Origin: Mimachlamys varia
Taxonomy: Eukaryota > Mollusca > Bivalvia > Pectinida > Pectinidae
Assembly (NCBI GenBank): GCA_947623455.1
Contig: OX392528.1
Coordinates: 47,882,322-47,946,321, forward strand
DNA length: 64,000 nucleotides
Direction of reading: 5' to 3'
The stretch's first letter is position 1. Every line of letters starts with the position of its first letter. Shown here one piece after another: positions 34,142 to 47,025 of the stretch. Under the pieces are notes generated by a model. That model was not told the DNA's origin. It saw only the letters and a program-made list of their open reading frames with translations, and made no database searches. The translations under genes were made by a program, and so were the position numbers.

Positions 34142-37100
34142 TGATGGAGTTACCTGCCCTTGAAGAACACAATCTAACTCAAACAGGACACACTACGTTA
34201 TGTATTGTGTATAAATACTGAAATTAATCAGCCTGCCTTTTCATAGTGACATTGGTTGATCTCTGGGTTTCATAATTGTGGAGAGTCTGACTTGAAAAAT
34301 AAGATTGACAATTTTGTATTTATTAAAATGAAGAACTTAGTAATTAATTCATCTGCTTCATTAAAATGTTTTTGTTACAGTTATAAAACCCATCCCACCA
34401 AAGATATCTGATTAATTTTGTTATAGATTCTAGCTTGAACTTTTATGAATCTTGACAGCACGCTTCAGTGTAAGATGTGCTAATGTGTATAGCTACCACT
34501 GAGAAACTAACAGCAAATGTTGCGGTGTAGCGTAAAAACAACACTAAATCTTTTAAAACCAAATGATTCAAACAGGTAACAGAGTATCATTTGTTTGACT
34601 ACACCAGATGTTGCATCAGATAAATTTCACTTTATCGCATAACTTGCCCGTTCTTACATGACGTCATAAACTTATGACATCACATAATTGTCTCATTAGC
34701 AAAAAATCACACGGTCAAATTAGGTTTTTGAATGAGGAAATGAATTTTAAAATGTTGGCGTATTTTTGTGAAAATTGAGTTACGTGGTAAATATATGGGA
34801 TCTTACACTGGTGTCAGTGTAATATAGAATTTATTAAACTTGTTATTAAATAATTCAACATTACACTTATACCTGAAAGTTCATGGCATTTAAAATATTG
34901 AACTGGTTTAATTCCATACTACATTAACACGAGTGTAAGATTCTCTATATATAATACATGTAGCTTTCATTTATTTATCATTATTTGGTTCAGACAACAG
35001 AAAGTGTAGAATAAAGGAAATGATTGTGAGTCAGTAACATGCTGTATGTATACAAAAATAAACAAATGCATGATGTTTGTGTATCTGATAGTCTTTAAAA
35101 ATGTGAATAAGGTGGAATACGAGTGAAACACACACACAGTTAAAGTTATCATCGATGACGATGTTATATGTTGTACATTGTGCACTGGAGGTAGTAACAT
35201 CCCACCGCCCCATGACACATGGCACCACTGTTAATAAAGTGTTAAGGCCTGTATGTTCAATGTAGCATCATGGGCAAAAGGGGCTATACAATTTTGTACA
35301 AATTGAAGTTAATCCCTTTCAACCCCAATATACTTAATGACATTGTACTGTATAGTTGCTAATATTCGCGAGGGTTTTGATTTCTCCATATTCGTGAATG
35401 CATCAAAATTTTGCGAAATTTAGCACCTCATGAAAGTTTCAGAATTATTTTGTGATTTGTGAATTTAAACCACTGTGAATAAGTTTCAGTGATCAGTAAA
35501 TCACAAAATTTTACACACAGGAAATTTAAACAACTGTACAGTATATCTTCATTAACATAATCATCAGCATTGCCAGTCATGGGGAGGAGACTGATCTTTA
35601 AAACGTTGATCAATAATACTGGACATTTGGGTATTAAAGGAAGTCTTCAAAATATTGTCAAATTAATAATCTGAACAATTGGGAAGAAAATCTTTTCAGT
35701 TTTGGCCATTATACAATACAAGACAATGGGGAAAGGGATCTTTAAAAAATTGTCTAGTATATAAGGCAATGGCAAGAGATTCCTAAAAAAAATAGTGAAG
35801 GGTATTTTAAATTTTGTTTCGAGACTGCAACATATTGCAATGTATGAAGATATCTAAGAGTGTGTTTCTTGCACCAACATTCCGGGGCTGTTTCCAAGCT
35901 CAATCCTTTGCCTCAGGTGTATACCTAGGGACCACTGTCAGTTTATCTGATTTTGTTTTCTCCTGTTTAATGTCCAACATCACGTCATTATAGTGATCAC
36001 GTTCGGTGACCTGTGACATCTAACTAAAGTTTTAACCACATTTCTTCTAAAACTGTGAATATGTGACAAGGGTGTGCATTAATAAGGTTTGCAGCCTTAC
36101 ATATTAAGTTTGAGCTCTACAGGAGACATTGACGTTGAAAGATTGTTATCGCTATTGCTTGAGAAATACAGAAGGGATATTTCTTAAATTGCATATGTAT
36201 GTTCCCCTTGGTGTTTTGTAGTGCGCTTTTGATTTTGGGACTGATTAGAAAGAACATAATGGCCAACAGATGGCCATCTTAGATTTTGACTTTGAAAATT
36301 TCTTATTTAAATAATTTCATATGTAGGTTCCGTTGGTCCTTATATTTTAGTTGTTCTATTTGTTTTGGGGAATGATCTGAAAGAAAAACATTGCTCATGA
36401 TCACAAGCTACAATCTTTCAATTAATATTGCCTTATATAGATCCAACAGATTTCTAAAAAGAAAAATTGTAATTCAGAAAACTCAATTATATGTATACAT
36501 GTAATCCTTTAGGAATTAAAGACCATTGCCAATTGCAACTCGACCATGTTTTCACTGAATATTGGCCCCCGGGCTTATCAACAGTACAGTACAGTACAGA
36601 TGCAAATGGTTGAGAGTCAGTGTGTTAAATTGTGCTGTGTGACCTACAGTGTATAGCAATATATATTCAGACACGTAAAGTTTTTGCTGTATATTTCATG
36701 CATTTTGACTTTAACTTTTCATTGAATTTTTATGACAACGTTTTTCAATGGACTTTCTTGAAAATTTCATACACTAATTAAGAATTGTTAGCTTTTTCAT
36801 CTGATATTTTTAATATATTTCTCCAGTTTTTCCGAAATAGAAGAAAATATACACAGTAACAAAAGCATAATGCCGTTTCGTTCTTTATTCTTACAATGTA
36901 CTTTATGATACCATTGCTGAAATATACATGCGATATCTCTTAAAATTGGCTACAAAAAATATACAAATTTTATCGTAGGAATGAGCAAGTAATTCACTAC
37001 GCATTTGTGAAATTTCAATAAATTCCAGTGAAAAGCAAACTCATGAAAAATCATTGAAAAGTCAAAATGCATGAAATATATAGTGAAAATACATAATAAT

Positions 37101-37160
37101 ATACTACGGGTCCGAAAATATATTGCACTACACTGTATATGTCTAATGTATCTTTTGATT
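34142..37160 (+). other. GMF 3' UTR and intergenic DNA
   Basis: Candidate AATAAA signals occur near 35013, 35056 and 35233, but none can be chosen by eye. No coding exon is recognisable. A short palindromic stretch (CAGTACAGTACAGTACAGA at 36583) is the only regular feature I see. Confidence 0.45.
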
Positions 37161-37162
37161 GG

Positions 37163-37215
37163 ACCAATAAAACACAGGGACCTGAGAATTGTTACAGCTA
37201 TATTTGGACCCAAAT
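37163..37215. mobile_element. solo end of the hAT-type MITE family
   Basis: CACAGGGACCTGAGAATTGT then TACAGCTATATTTGGACCCA matches the terminus of the elements at 40639 and 56230. No partner end was found nearby. Confidence 0.5.
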
Positions 37216-37653
37216 GAAGATGTTTAATTAGAATAAGATATTAAATGTTTTAGATGTTTGGTTAATTTCAATCCCTTTAACCTTAATTAAGCCTTTGAAA
37301 TTAGTCTGAAAGCCCCAATTAAAGCTGAAACGAATTCAAAAGTCCCACTGTGAAATAAAGTTCATTAATTTTATTATATTGTACAAGATTAAGTACTAGG
37401 TAGCGATATTTTACTGTTTAAGCTCATTACATGCGGAAAATGTATAAAACCAATGTATAATTCGCATATATACATTGCATATGTTATAATATTATCTACC
37501 GCCTATATCTTACAATGCATACATGTAAATATCTATATACATTTCAATACCTTATAAAAAGGGTATGAAAATTTAAAAGTTTTCTATTATGTGATTTTTA
37601 CTTTACACACGCCTATGCATATGTACTCACAGCAGTCCAATATGATATGGCTT

Positions 37654-40000
37654 CTTGTTTGTTAGCAATGCTTTGAATTTAATTTACAGGTGTCATAAAA
37701 AATTTTCATTTCTATGCACCAAGCTGTGCTCATGTACATGTACAAGAAAAAAAAACAAATATTATTTGTATCTGAAATTGATGACAATAATAATGTCGCA
37801 CATCTTGATAAATTGTAATTTTTTTCTTTATAAAAACAACAATCCAGATCCTACTTTTTGTTATCTTATTAAGCACCACCTCTGTGACACCCCCCCCCCC
37901 CCCCCCCCCCCCATATCCAAGCATCACCATGTGATGAATGAGAGGGATTCTCTGTACTGAAAGCCCGAAGGCTGGACAGTTACATTGCACTTGTCACTCG
38001 ACAAGGTGCATGTAACTGACCTCAAAAGGTCAAAACACACTGTGCGTGGCTCAGACCCCTACACCCGAGGTCAGACTATAAAAGACACGACCACGTGACG
38101 TGTACCTGTGCCGGAGGGCTGAAAGGAAGAGAATTAGATGTTGTATTTCCTTTATTTGTAAAATTGAAGTTAGATTTGGATTTTTATGCTTATTAGTATT
38201 TTTTACCAATAAGTTAATTATATCAATGTGCCTTCTTCGGTTTATTGTCTCTACCCAGCTCTCACTATGAGGGCCTGTCATTACTTAAATTTCATTGAGG
38301 TTCAGAAAACCTTTAAATTCTCTCTTAATTTGTTTTTATTTTGCCCAAGATTAATTTATTTTGAGTTTAAATGTCGGGTCGCATCCTCAGTATTGGTACA
38401 TTAATTATCAATATTTTTTAAAATGAGAATTGTCAGATGTTATGTATAATTCTACAAAGGAATGCCATTTATATAAAATGTAGTGATATACATTAAGATT
38501 GATAAATAATGGACTTAAATAAGGCTAATTAAATAAAAAGTTTATTTTTTCCCAGACTTAATTATCTCCCTTGGGCAATCCTTTCTCAATTACAATGTAC
38601 ACTGAAAATCTTTAATTTTAAGTTACAGCATAAATGAAACAAAGTATGTCCTACACATATTATTTACATTGTAAATTTGGTTACGTTTTCTTTTTATTCC
38701 GTTTCTTATTTTTTATAGCACATGAAAGGATTTTTTCAAATGTTGCTGTGAAAAAAAAATGTTAAAAAAATTATTCAATATGTGTGCATGTTTTTGTTGA
38801 TTTTGTCACACTTCAATTTTGTTGTAAAACTTTTAGAGGATTACATCTAGTCAAACACATTTTAACAAAGCCTTTTTATCTTCCTGATAAAAAAAAAAAA
38901 AGAAAAACATCAATCCAGACTTGCTCATAGAATATACTATATAGATATATATGTATTCATGAAATTACATTTTGGACCCAGTACATTGTATGAGCCTAGA
39001 TTTTTATTTCGCATACACAGGGGCCTGCAAGTTAATATTATATAATACCTGCTTGTTGCTAATTTGTTGATGAGGGATTGTGATTTCTGTTGAGATATTG
39101 TAAATACAGGGACTTGTGAGTCTAGATGGCATTTGATATCCACAGGGGCCTGTAAATGGGACACAGTGAACATGAGATACAGTGTAAAGCTTATACATGT
39201 ATATGCATTGTTAAACATGCAAGTTTCATTCATAAAAACATGAATTTTATACAAATGCATGTATATATTATTCATTCATTTAAATAAATGTATTTATTAC
39301 AGTCTAATACTGTTTTTTAAACCATGTACTGGTACATGTATAAGCATATCTGAATAAATTTGGTTTGAAACCAAATATTGCATTTGTTTTATCAATGTTC
39401 TTCTTCACAATAATTTACAAACACGATATTACCATTTGGTACACTACATACCTCAGTACTCAGGTAACAGTTACCTCCCTTGCATGCGGATTTGTTTTCG
39501 ACATAAAAACGTCAGAAGTGTACAGTACATCCTTAAATATCCTTCTGCTTGTGTTATATAACTTCATTCTATTCTATTAACATTACCAACTTGAAGGAAA
39601 TGTTCTGACATATAATATTACCTCACTATTAAATTTGATCTGGTAAGGTTAGTGAGGGTTTATAATTACAACAGGAAAAAGTTCCTGGGCTATCTCTAAA
39701 AGGAAAAAACAAAACAAAAAAACATGCAATCTGATTAGAATAAAGATCCCTGTTCTCACTTAACGCAGCAGAGAGAAGTTTACAGAACAGCGCAGAGAAC
39801 AAGATATTATTTTAATCAGATTGATAAAAAAACATGCAGATGTAAGGTGTTATTTTATTGAGGGCTTATGGGTATGAGTTTCATCACAGCACTGAGCACT
39901 GAGTTGCATCTTTGTTAAAGTTACTTAATTCCAATTGTCCCAGTCTACTCAGTTAGCAAACACATTCTGAATAAGCAAAAGACTTCCCCTATATATCTTA
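37654..40000. other. intergenic DNA with poly-C tract and unassigned repeats
   Basis: A 22-base poly-C tract lies at about 37890. At 37985-38110 an inverted ATTGCACTTGTCACTCGACA / AGGTGCATGTAACT pair is followed by a TATAAAAG box and GC-rich sequence that could be a solo LTR or promoter, but no tRNA primer site or duplication confirms it. Three CAGGG(G)CCTG-type motifs at about 39010-39150 hint at eroded hAT-type ends. No gene recognised. Confidence 0.35.
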
Positions 40001-40013
40001 CACTACCTGGTCA

Positions 40014-40250
40014 GTGGCGTAGCTAGATGTTAGGGATCTGCATGCCTGGGGGTCCAAGGGCGAAGTCCTTATTGGGGTCTGGCGAAAAATTATCACGTTT
40101 ATTTTTTGCATGCTAATGAGGGGGGCATTGTCATCGAAAACATGATCTAAATTCCCAAAAGTGTAAAATTATTTTTAACAGCCTAGTTTAGGTCCAAATC
40201 TAGCTTTAATAAATTCTCAGGCCCCTGTGTAAGAACCAGGTCAAAATCAG
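40014..40250. mobile_element. eroded element ends near 40.0-40.25 kb
   Basis: AGTGGCGTAGCTAGATGTTA begins a terminus of a type common in animal DNA transposons. At 40115-40242 lies a half-copy of the hAT-type family (GAGGGGGGCATTGTCATCGA through TTCTCAGGCCCCTGTG). Confidence 0.5.
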
Positions 40251-40638
40251 ATTTTTTTTCAGACTATTTTTTATTCTGCTTGCCCCCCCCCCCTACGGTA
40301 CCCGTTTTGTTAACAGTATTCTTCTGCAAACAATCTACTGTATGATGAATGAAATAAAATTATATAAAATTATAGTAACTTGTAGGCAGATTAGAATATT
40401 CATAAGATCTCATTAACGTTTATAAATGCCCAACCGTCGTCCAGTGGATAAGCTTGAGCTCTCAGACCACAGAAGTTTGACACACACTAAGGCGGTACTT
40501 TGTAAATATAATTTGAGATAGTATACATAAAGTCTATGATGTCATTGCTTGAAAAGATTTTGTTAAAAGTATATCATAGTCTGGGGAATTGATAAATTGA
40601 CTCATACAACTAGCATTGTATGTATTACATATAAGAAC

Positions 40639-40823
40639 CACAGGGACCTGAGAATTTGTTACAGCTAGTTTTGGACCTAAAATAGTGATGTTTAGAGTAA
40701 TTTTGAGTAAAAAATGCCCTCCCAAACAATTGATCTTAACCCCCCTCCCAAAATGTGTAAAATTACTCTAAACACCCTATTTTAGGTCCAAAACTAGCTG
40801 TAACAAATTCTCAGGTCCCTGTG
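40639..40823. mobile_element. hAT-type MITE, 185 bp, 8-bp target duplication
   Basis: Near-palindromic element, ends CACAGGGACCTGAGAATTTG and the inverse, flanked by ATAAGAAC at 40631-40638 and 40824-40831. Eight-bp duplication plus CA(C)AGGG ends fit hAT. Longer relative at 56230-56920. Confidence 0.85.
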
Positions 40824-41177
40824 ATAAGAACAACCTGCTAATGGCAGAAACCCCTTACCGGCAGTGGCATAGCTTCCATGCATGCTATGGCCTCTGAGGC
40901 GGCATTTTTATCGACATTATTATATTCGACGGCGTATAAATTAGATGTTATATGGCACGGACAAGAAATTATTTAGACGAACAAGAACGAAACTATGACG
41001 CGTACGGTCAAGTGCAAAAATATATGCCCGGTCATTCAATGGCAGTGCCATAATAACAGGAATCGATCGTGCTGATAGAGGCAAGGGAACTATTCATACA
41101 TGCATAGACCGAACTTTTACTCCCATGGGAGTAAAATTTGGGAGTGTTAGATTATATACACAGGATAGGGGGCAAAG

Positions 41178-41182
<5 letters not shown>

Positions 41183-41208
<26 letters not shown>

Positions 41209-41210
41209 GA
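41183..41210. repeat. CTG microsatellite in the left transposon arm
   Basis: About nine CTG/GCT triplets; the matching spot in the right arm (47410-47423) has only about three. Confidence 0.85.
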
Positions 41211-41597
41211 TAAAACCCAGACTCGTTATGTAAGACTTTCCTCTGGCCTTAGCTGCTGTGGTCAGCCTGTTATCTACACACACACTGGTTGCTGAACTTT
41301 TTAAATAAAATTACCACTAATATAAGGCCAAACTGATTTAATATGTAATGCATATGTAGCATAATAACTCTAACCTGTTATACCAGTGATAATATGTGAT
41401 CATAATATTATGTTGAAGTCGTATCAGAAAAAACTGAGAAATGGACATATATGCGTGTGTGCCGTCAAACCTATCATAAAAGACACCTCTATACAAACAA
41501 CACTTATTTCTGAAGACCATATATATATAAATCAGACCCGCTCAGTGCAATTTACCATATAATTGATCTATGTATAAAGGACACCAGTCTATATCAA

Positions 41598-41866
41598 AGG
41601 CCCAATATACGTAACTTTCGGCAAAAATTGAAGCGAAAATAAAGCCTAAGAACTTATTATACTTATAGATTTAGTTTGTTTGTTGTTGAAGTGGGCCTCA
41701 CCTGAATTATTTTCAATTCTTTGGATTTTTTTGTCAAGAGTTTCTTGTTAGTTACCGCTCAGGTTTACTTCGTTTTAGGCTTGTTTTTGCATGGTTATCA
41801 ACTAGATTTATTTTCAGAATTTTTCAGAATCACAAAAATTTCTCTGAAGTTACGTATATTGGGCCT
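41598..41866. mobile_element. TTAA-type MITE, copy b (internally deleted)
   Basis: 269 bp, same family as 14506-14888. Right flank TTAA, left flank TCAA (one mutation). It interrupts the left arm of the 6.4-kb transposon, so it is younger than that arm. About 115 bp of the family's middle is missing. Confidence 0.85.
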
Positions 41867-42069
41867 TTAAATAGACACTTCTATTCTGTTAAAACGCTAC
41901 TGATAAATACATTCATCAGGGAAAACAAAATGTATTTCAGGAAGAAGTAAAGAAATAAACACAGTCTACCTAAGCACATAATATACCTTGGCCTAACCCC
42001 ATCCCAAACAGCTTCCTTCAGCTACGTTTCCTTTGATATTTGAGATCTCTTGACCAATCCTATTGACAC

Positions 42070-42728
42070 ATTTCCCGCTAAAAATTTTCCAAGCCAGTGT
42101 AAGGTACTGGTAATATGACTGACAGTGAATGAAAATATCTTGGTTGTCTTTTGTTGACAAGAAGAAGAAAAATGGTAGAATGGATATTTACAGCACATGT
42201 TTGAGTTTTAATAAGGGCAACACAGAATGACCATGTACTTGTGATTACAAAATACAGATACAAGAGAAAATACGGATGATGAGGAAATTGTACCAGTTCT
42301 GATCATGACGACACCAAGACATTCCGAGACAGTGTCAAGCGCTCACAATGAAAATTTAACAGCATATTCTGATGGACAAATAAGTGATCCTGAGTGTGCA
42401 CATTGCCTCTGTGACAAATGTGTTATTGCTGAAATAAACAGACTTGTGGTGGCCTGAAATGAATGCTTTTCCAAACAGAAGGAATGGACAATTATGTAAT
42501 AAATTAAATTCTACAAAATAATTTGGACAATGTTTAGCAATAATGTTGCTTATCAACAGATCTTTTTGAAAAAACAGAGGGCACTTGGAGTTGATCCAGC
42601 AAGAAAACATTACACCTTGCATAAAAGAGATATACAGTCATGCCAGATTGTGTATTGAATGCAGTTAGAAAGTTGTTCCCCAAAACGTCTACCGAGAACT
42701 ATGTTGGATATTCATGGAGCAGTGATTA
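42070..42728 (+). pseudogene. decayed inverted copy of the P2X7-tail-like ORF
   Basis: Plus-strand relative of the ORF at 43899-44558. Segments such as CAHCLCDKCVI, PNRRNGQLCNK and RALGVDPARKHYTLHKRDI are readable in different frames, with frameshifts and an internal deletion between them. Confidence 0.8.
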
Positions 42729-42860
42729 AATCAATACTTTATTGCCAAGGATTATTATGAAATAAACTTCAGGAAAATAAACAGAAATGGAGACAATCTA
42801 TACAAGTAAGTGAGCATGAGTTTTTTATCAACAAGCTTAAGGCTGACCTGTGACCTTTCA

Positions 42861-43006
42861 GGCCCCGAGATCATGAAACAATCTTAGACTTAAGTTTGTG
42901 CTTAGCCAATCAGATATGAAGTTACTTTTTGTACCGTTATTTGTGATTGGCTAAGTCCAAACTTAAGACAACTTTAGACTTAAGATTGTTTCATGATCCC
43001 GGGACC
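42861..43006. mobile_element. 146-bp fold-back MITE in the left palindrome arm
   Basis: Ends GGCCCCGAGATCATGAAACA and, inverted, GGTCCCGGGATCATGAAACA; inner arms TTAGACTTAAG. Absent from the matching spot of the right arm, so it inserted after the inverted duplication. Confidence 0.75.
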
Positions 43007-43898
43007 AGATGTAACAAAGTGGGACTTAGGTTTACTGCTGAGGTGAGCCTGTGACCTCAAGTAACCTTACAACCGAGACAGCAGTCAGCGTCAGTTGGAA
43101 GCTGTTCTTCCCCACACTATTCTAATTTGGAATAGCCCTATATTACCAAATTCAAATATTAGGGAAAAAAATTTGTAAAATCTTGACGATTAAGAAAAAT
43201 CATTTCTTTAGAGTAAGCTAGGGCTATCAATTAAGCACACCTTTATTTTCATACCTGTCATTTTTTGATGAAAATAAGTGGTTATAAAGGCTAAAATTTC
43301 AAACATAGTAGAGCAAATGAAACACTTCTGCTGCAGTTTAAAAGTGTACATGATCTACCATATTTTAGTTAGGGCCACTTTTCATAGATGAGCTCGGTCT
43401 TTTGGGAGTAAAGTTGCCTTGAACTTAAAGACCGGGCTCACCTATAAATAGTGGACCTTACTAAAACATGGCAGATCATGTACACCTTTAAACTGCAGCA
43501 GAAGTGTTTCACTTGCTCTACTATTTTTGAAATTTTAGTCTAAATGACCACCTATTTTTATCAAAAAATGACAGGTATGAAGATAAAAGTGTGCTTGATT
43601 TATAAACCTTACTCTGAAGAAATGATTTTTCTTAATTGTCAAGATATTGCATATTTTTATTCCAAATATTTGAATTTGGCAATTTTGGGCTATTCCAAAT
43701 TCAAATAGTGTGGAGAGGAACAGCTCCCAACTGACACTGACTGCTGGTTGTAAGGTTACTTGAGGTCACAGGCTCAGGTCATTGGTCAACCTTTCAATGT
43801 TGATAAACAACTAATCATGCTCACTTACTTGTATACATTGTCTTCAATTCTCTTTATTTTCCTGATTTTTGTTTTATAGTTATCCATTATAATGTTGA

Positions 43899-44558
43899 TT
43901 AATCACTGCCCCATGAATGTCCAACATAATCCTCAGTAGAAGTTTTGGGGAACCACGTTCTAACTGCATTTAATACACAATTTGGCATTATATCTCTTTT
44001 ATGCCAGGTATAATGTTTTCTTGCTGAATCAACTCCAAGTGCTCTTTGTTTTCTCAAAAAGTATCGTTGATCTGCCCATGCACCTTTATTACTCAAAATG
44101 GCCCAAAATCTTTTGAAGAGTTTATTACATAATTGTCTATTCCTCCTGTTTGGAAAAGCATTCATTTCAGGCCACCACAATTGTCTGTCTGTTTCGTCAA
44201 TAACACATCTGTCACAGAAGCAATGTGGACACTCAGTATCACTTAATGGTCTGTCAGAATTTACTGTTAAATTTTCATTGTTGGAACTTGATGCTGTCTC
44301 AGAATGACCTGGTGTCATCAGAACTTGTACAGATTCCTCAGCATCTGTATTTTCTCTTGTATCTGTATTTTGTATCACAGGTACATGGTCATTCTGTGTT
44401 GCCCTCATTAAATCCCAGCCATGTGCTGTAAATATTCCTTCTACTATTTCTTCTTCCTCTTTTGTCAACAACAGACAAACAAGATGTCTCTGCTCACTGT
44501 CCGCCATATTACTAGTACCTTCAACTGACTTGGAAAAATTTAGCGGGAGATGTGTCAA
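43899..44558 (-). CDS. transposon-borne protein with P2X7-tail-like zinc-binding region, 219 aa
   Basis: Intact 219-codon ORF. The first 110 residues are acidic and low in structure. Residues about 112-120 hold CPHCFCDRC (four closely spaced Cys). The C-terminal 95 residues include RNRQLCNKLFKRFWAILSNK and HKRDIMPNCVLNAVRTWFPK followed by TSTEDYVGHSWG. The pattern (I/M)P.C(V/C)...(V/I)R..FP....Y.G recalls the cytoplasmic zinc-coordinating tail of P2X7 receptors, which also occurs as stand-alone proteins in invertebrates. It reads away from the transposase, inside one arm of the palindrome. Start could be M1 or M18 (MADSEQRHLV). Role unknown; a DNA-binding or regulatory helper of the transposon is a guess. 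Confidence 0.6.
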   Translation of the reverse strand: MTHLPLNFSKSVEGTSNMADSEQRHLVCLLLTKEEEEIVEGIFTAHGWDLMRATQNDHVPVIQNTDTRENTDAEESVQVLMTPGHSETASSSNNENLTVNSDRPLSDTECPHCFCDRCVIDETDRQLWWPEMNAFPNRRNRQLCNKLFKRFWAILSNKGAWADQRYFLRKQRALGVDSARKHYTWHKRDIMPNCVLNAVRTWFPKTSTEDYVGHSWGSD

Positions 44559-44945
44559 TAGGATTGGTCAAGAGATCTCAAATATCAAAGGAAATAGTAG
44601 CCAAAGGAAGCTGTTTGGGATGGGGTTAGGCCAAGGCATTTTATTGTGTGCTTCTACTGTGTACTCTGTATATATCTTTACTTCTTTCTGAAATGCAGTT
44701 TGTTTTCCCTGTTGAATATATTTATGAGCAGGGTTTTATCCATTGGTAACATTGCATATTATTACATCATATTATGTAACTGTGTAAACTCAATACCAGA
44801 TGTGCCAGGGAAATATAAGGCAGCAAGATAATCCAATAAATCATGATCAACTAAACCACAAGATATTCAGCCTTTCAATGAATAAATGGGGATAGTGTTC
44901 TATATCTTGACCATTCTGTTCATTTTGTAACAAGCAATACGCACA

Positions 44946-46650
44946 ATGGCTGACAGAAACAATGAGCAGAGAAAAGTGAAAAAGGCAAATTATAATAGAA
45001 CATATAGGGAATCTGGAAGACCAAAGAGGTTTACATTAGAGCTTACTGGAGATGATGAAGTGAGAGAAAGTGTGAAAACAAAACTTTCAAAGGTGAAAAA
45101 TATGTTAACAGGGACTATGGATAATGCCTCAAACACAGAGGCAATCAACAGAGTGCTTGATTTCTATTTGGAACAACACCAGCAAAGAATAGTTGATGAT
45201 GACGAAGAGATGAGAGAACGTCATAATTCTACAACTTATGGTTACATTCAAGTAGACAGAAGATGTTGACCAACCAGTTTTTCTTACGGCAATTTCATCT
45301 GTTAAAATTCTAGCAAAGATTGTCACTGAACACTCAGTTCTGTGCCAAAGCTGTCACATTGAAGCTGATGAGAAATACAAGAAAGGACATGCTTCTGTAT
45401 TGAGACTCTACTGTGTCAAATGCGATGTTGATTTACAAAATTGTCCGTCTTCACCATATTTACCAAATGAAAAGTTTTTGGTAAACCATCGGATGGCACA
45501 TGGCTATATGTGTTCCGCGATTATCCCCAATCAATTCAAAAGGCTGACTGACGCAACAGACATTGGAACATTGACCGAGGCTTTCCATCGTGACCATGTT
45601 GCACAAGATTTTAACTTAGCAGTTGCTTATGAATACAATGATTCTTGTAAGGAAGCGGTGTCTACTGAAATGGCGACGGCTGTTATCAACCATGAAGGCC
45701 AAATGGAGGATTTTGAAGGCATCAGAATTGTCACCGATGCTCGACACGGCTGGAGAAAAAACTCCCGACAGACTGATGTTGTTTGCATTGGTTATGAAAC
45801 ACACAAAGTTTTTTTGGATGAAATCATCACAAAAGATGATGATTTGTATGCTCAGCGACATGAGAAACTTGGAACAGAAAAGATTTATCAACATTTCGAA
45901 GACCACGAACTAGGACCAGTTATAATATCGGCTCACGCACATGACAGAAACTTGTCTATCAATAAATACATTCGGGATAATCATGCCACCAAAAATCAAA
46001 ATGACACTTGGCATGCTGGCAAACAGATAGAAAAGCTATTGAAAGGAGTGGCATTTGGCCCACAGTACAAACATGGAATAACTTGGCACTCACAACTCTC
46101 AGACAAAGTATCTTCAATAAGAACACATGTGCATTATTGTATCAGAGAATGTGAGGGAAACTCACAAAAACAAAGTCTGGACAATATTGTCCAGCATTAT
46201 CAAAATGTACATACAGGTTGCTCAGAGAAATCCAACTGTAGGACATATCCTATTCACCAACCATCAAAAATGATAATCAAGGATCCAAAGGCCGAGTTTC
46301 TTCTGCGCAGCGCAATCCAGAAAAGTGCTATTTACCAGAACCCAGAAGATTACATCTTGGCCATGGACACATTTTATGTTGAATCTTTTAATAATGTTTT
46401 GAACCTTTTCCACGACAAACGAATTGCATTCGGGAATGAGGAATACATCAGGAGAAGTCGTATGGCTGTCCTCCACTGGAATGAAAATGTAGATCGACCC
46501 TACAGCAGTATCTGGAATCCACCTGAGGCCCAGCTTGCACCTAACATTAGTCCAAGACACCACAAAGGCAAAAAAGTGTACAAGAAAAGAACATTTATGT
46601 ACACATGGAATATATGGAATACTCACATGAATTTTTTATTTGGAAACTAA
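44946..46650 (+). pseudogene. transposase-like gene with one apparent frameshift
   Basis: Two open segments, 44946-45269 (107 codons, basic N-terminus NEQRKVKKANYNRTYRESGR) and about 45255-46650, overlap in a +1 relation near 45255. One indel or a short intron would make a protein of about 565 aa. Between them lies a C-x2-C pair (LCQSCHIEADE ... YCVKC), a likely zinc finger. Numbered from 45400, acidic candidates are D113 (IVTDARHGWRK), D182 (SAHAHDRN) and E328 (YVESFNN), with a WHAGK motif at 204-208. This spacing is like DDE transposases. The frame is otherwise clean over 416 codons, with AATAAA at 46893. Family not named with certainty. Confidence 0.65.
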
Positions 46651-47025
46651 CCTCAATGAACAGCCAACGTCCTTAGTTCAAACAACAACAGTCTCTAAAA
46701 ACAATGGTGTGATTTCGCTGTCTCGAGGACATACTTAAATATTGACGGAATGACTCTTTGTTTTACCTTTGGATTACACCTGTTTGTAGTGCATTACAGC
46801 TTTATAACATTTATTGAAATATGAGCAGATTTGGCAGGAGTTTTCAATGTGTGATATATGTACGCATTTTATATATTTTATATTATAATACTAATAAAAC
46901 TTAGTTCATACCCTTGAAAATATCTAAACATTGTGTAGAAAAATAATAGGATTTTATTTCGAAGACATCTCATTGTTTTTCTTTTTATTTCAATATACAG
47001 TTATGGACACCAGGACAGAATAAAA
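46651..47025 (+). other. 3' flank of the transposase ORF
   Basis: Non-coding AT-rich DNA between the stop codon and the right inverted arm; contains the AATAAA at 46893-46898. Confidence 0.5.

Larger units (their letters stand above)
41880..44740. repeat. 2.9-kb imperfect palindrome inside the transposon
   Basis: The left arm (41880-43395) and right arm (43420-44740) are reverse-complement relatives around a centre near 43410. Matching landmarks are AGATCTCTTGACCAATCCTA / TAGGATTGGTCAAGAGATCT and the CTATTCCAAATTCAAATAGTG pair. The left arm is decayed and carries an extra MITE. Confidence 0.85.

Noticed and set aside
35031..35228. 65-codon and 83-codon minus-strand open frames after GMF
   Set aside because: Low-complexity hydrophobic translations of AT-rich 3' sequence, no homology that I recognise.
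37985..38110. Solo LTR with TATAAAAG box
   Set aside because: No TG...CA ends, target duplication or primer-binding site could be confirmed.
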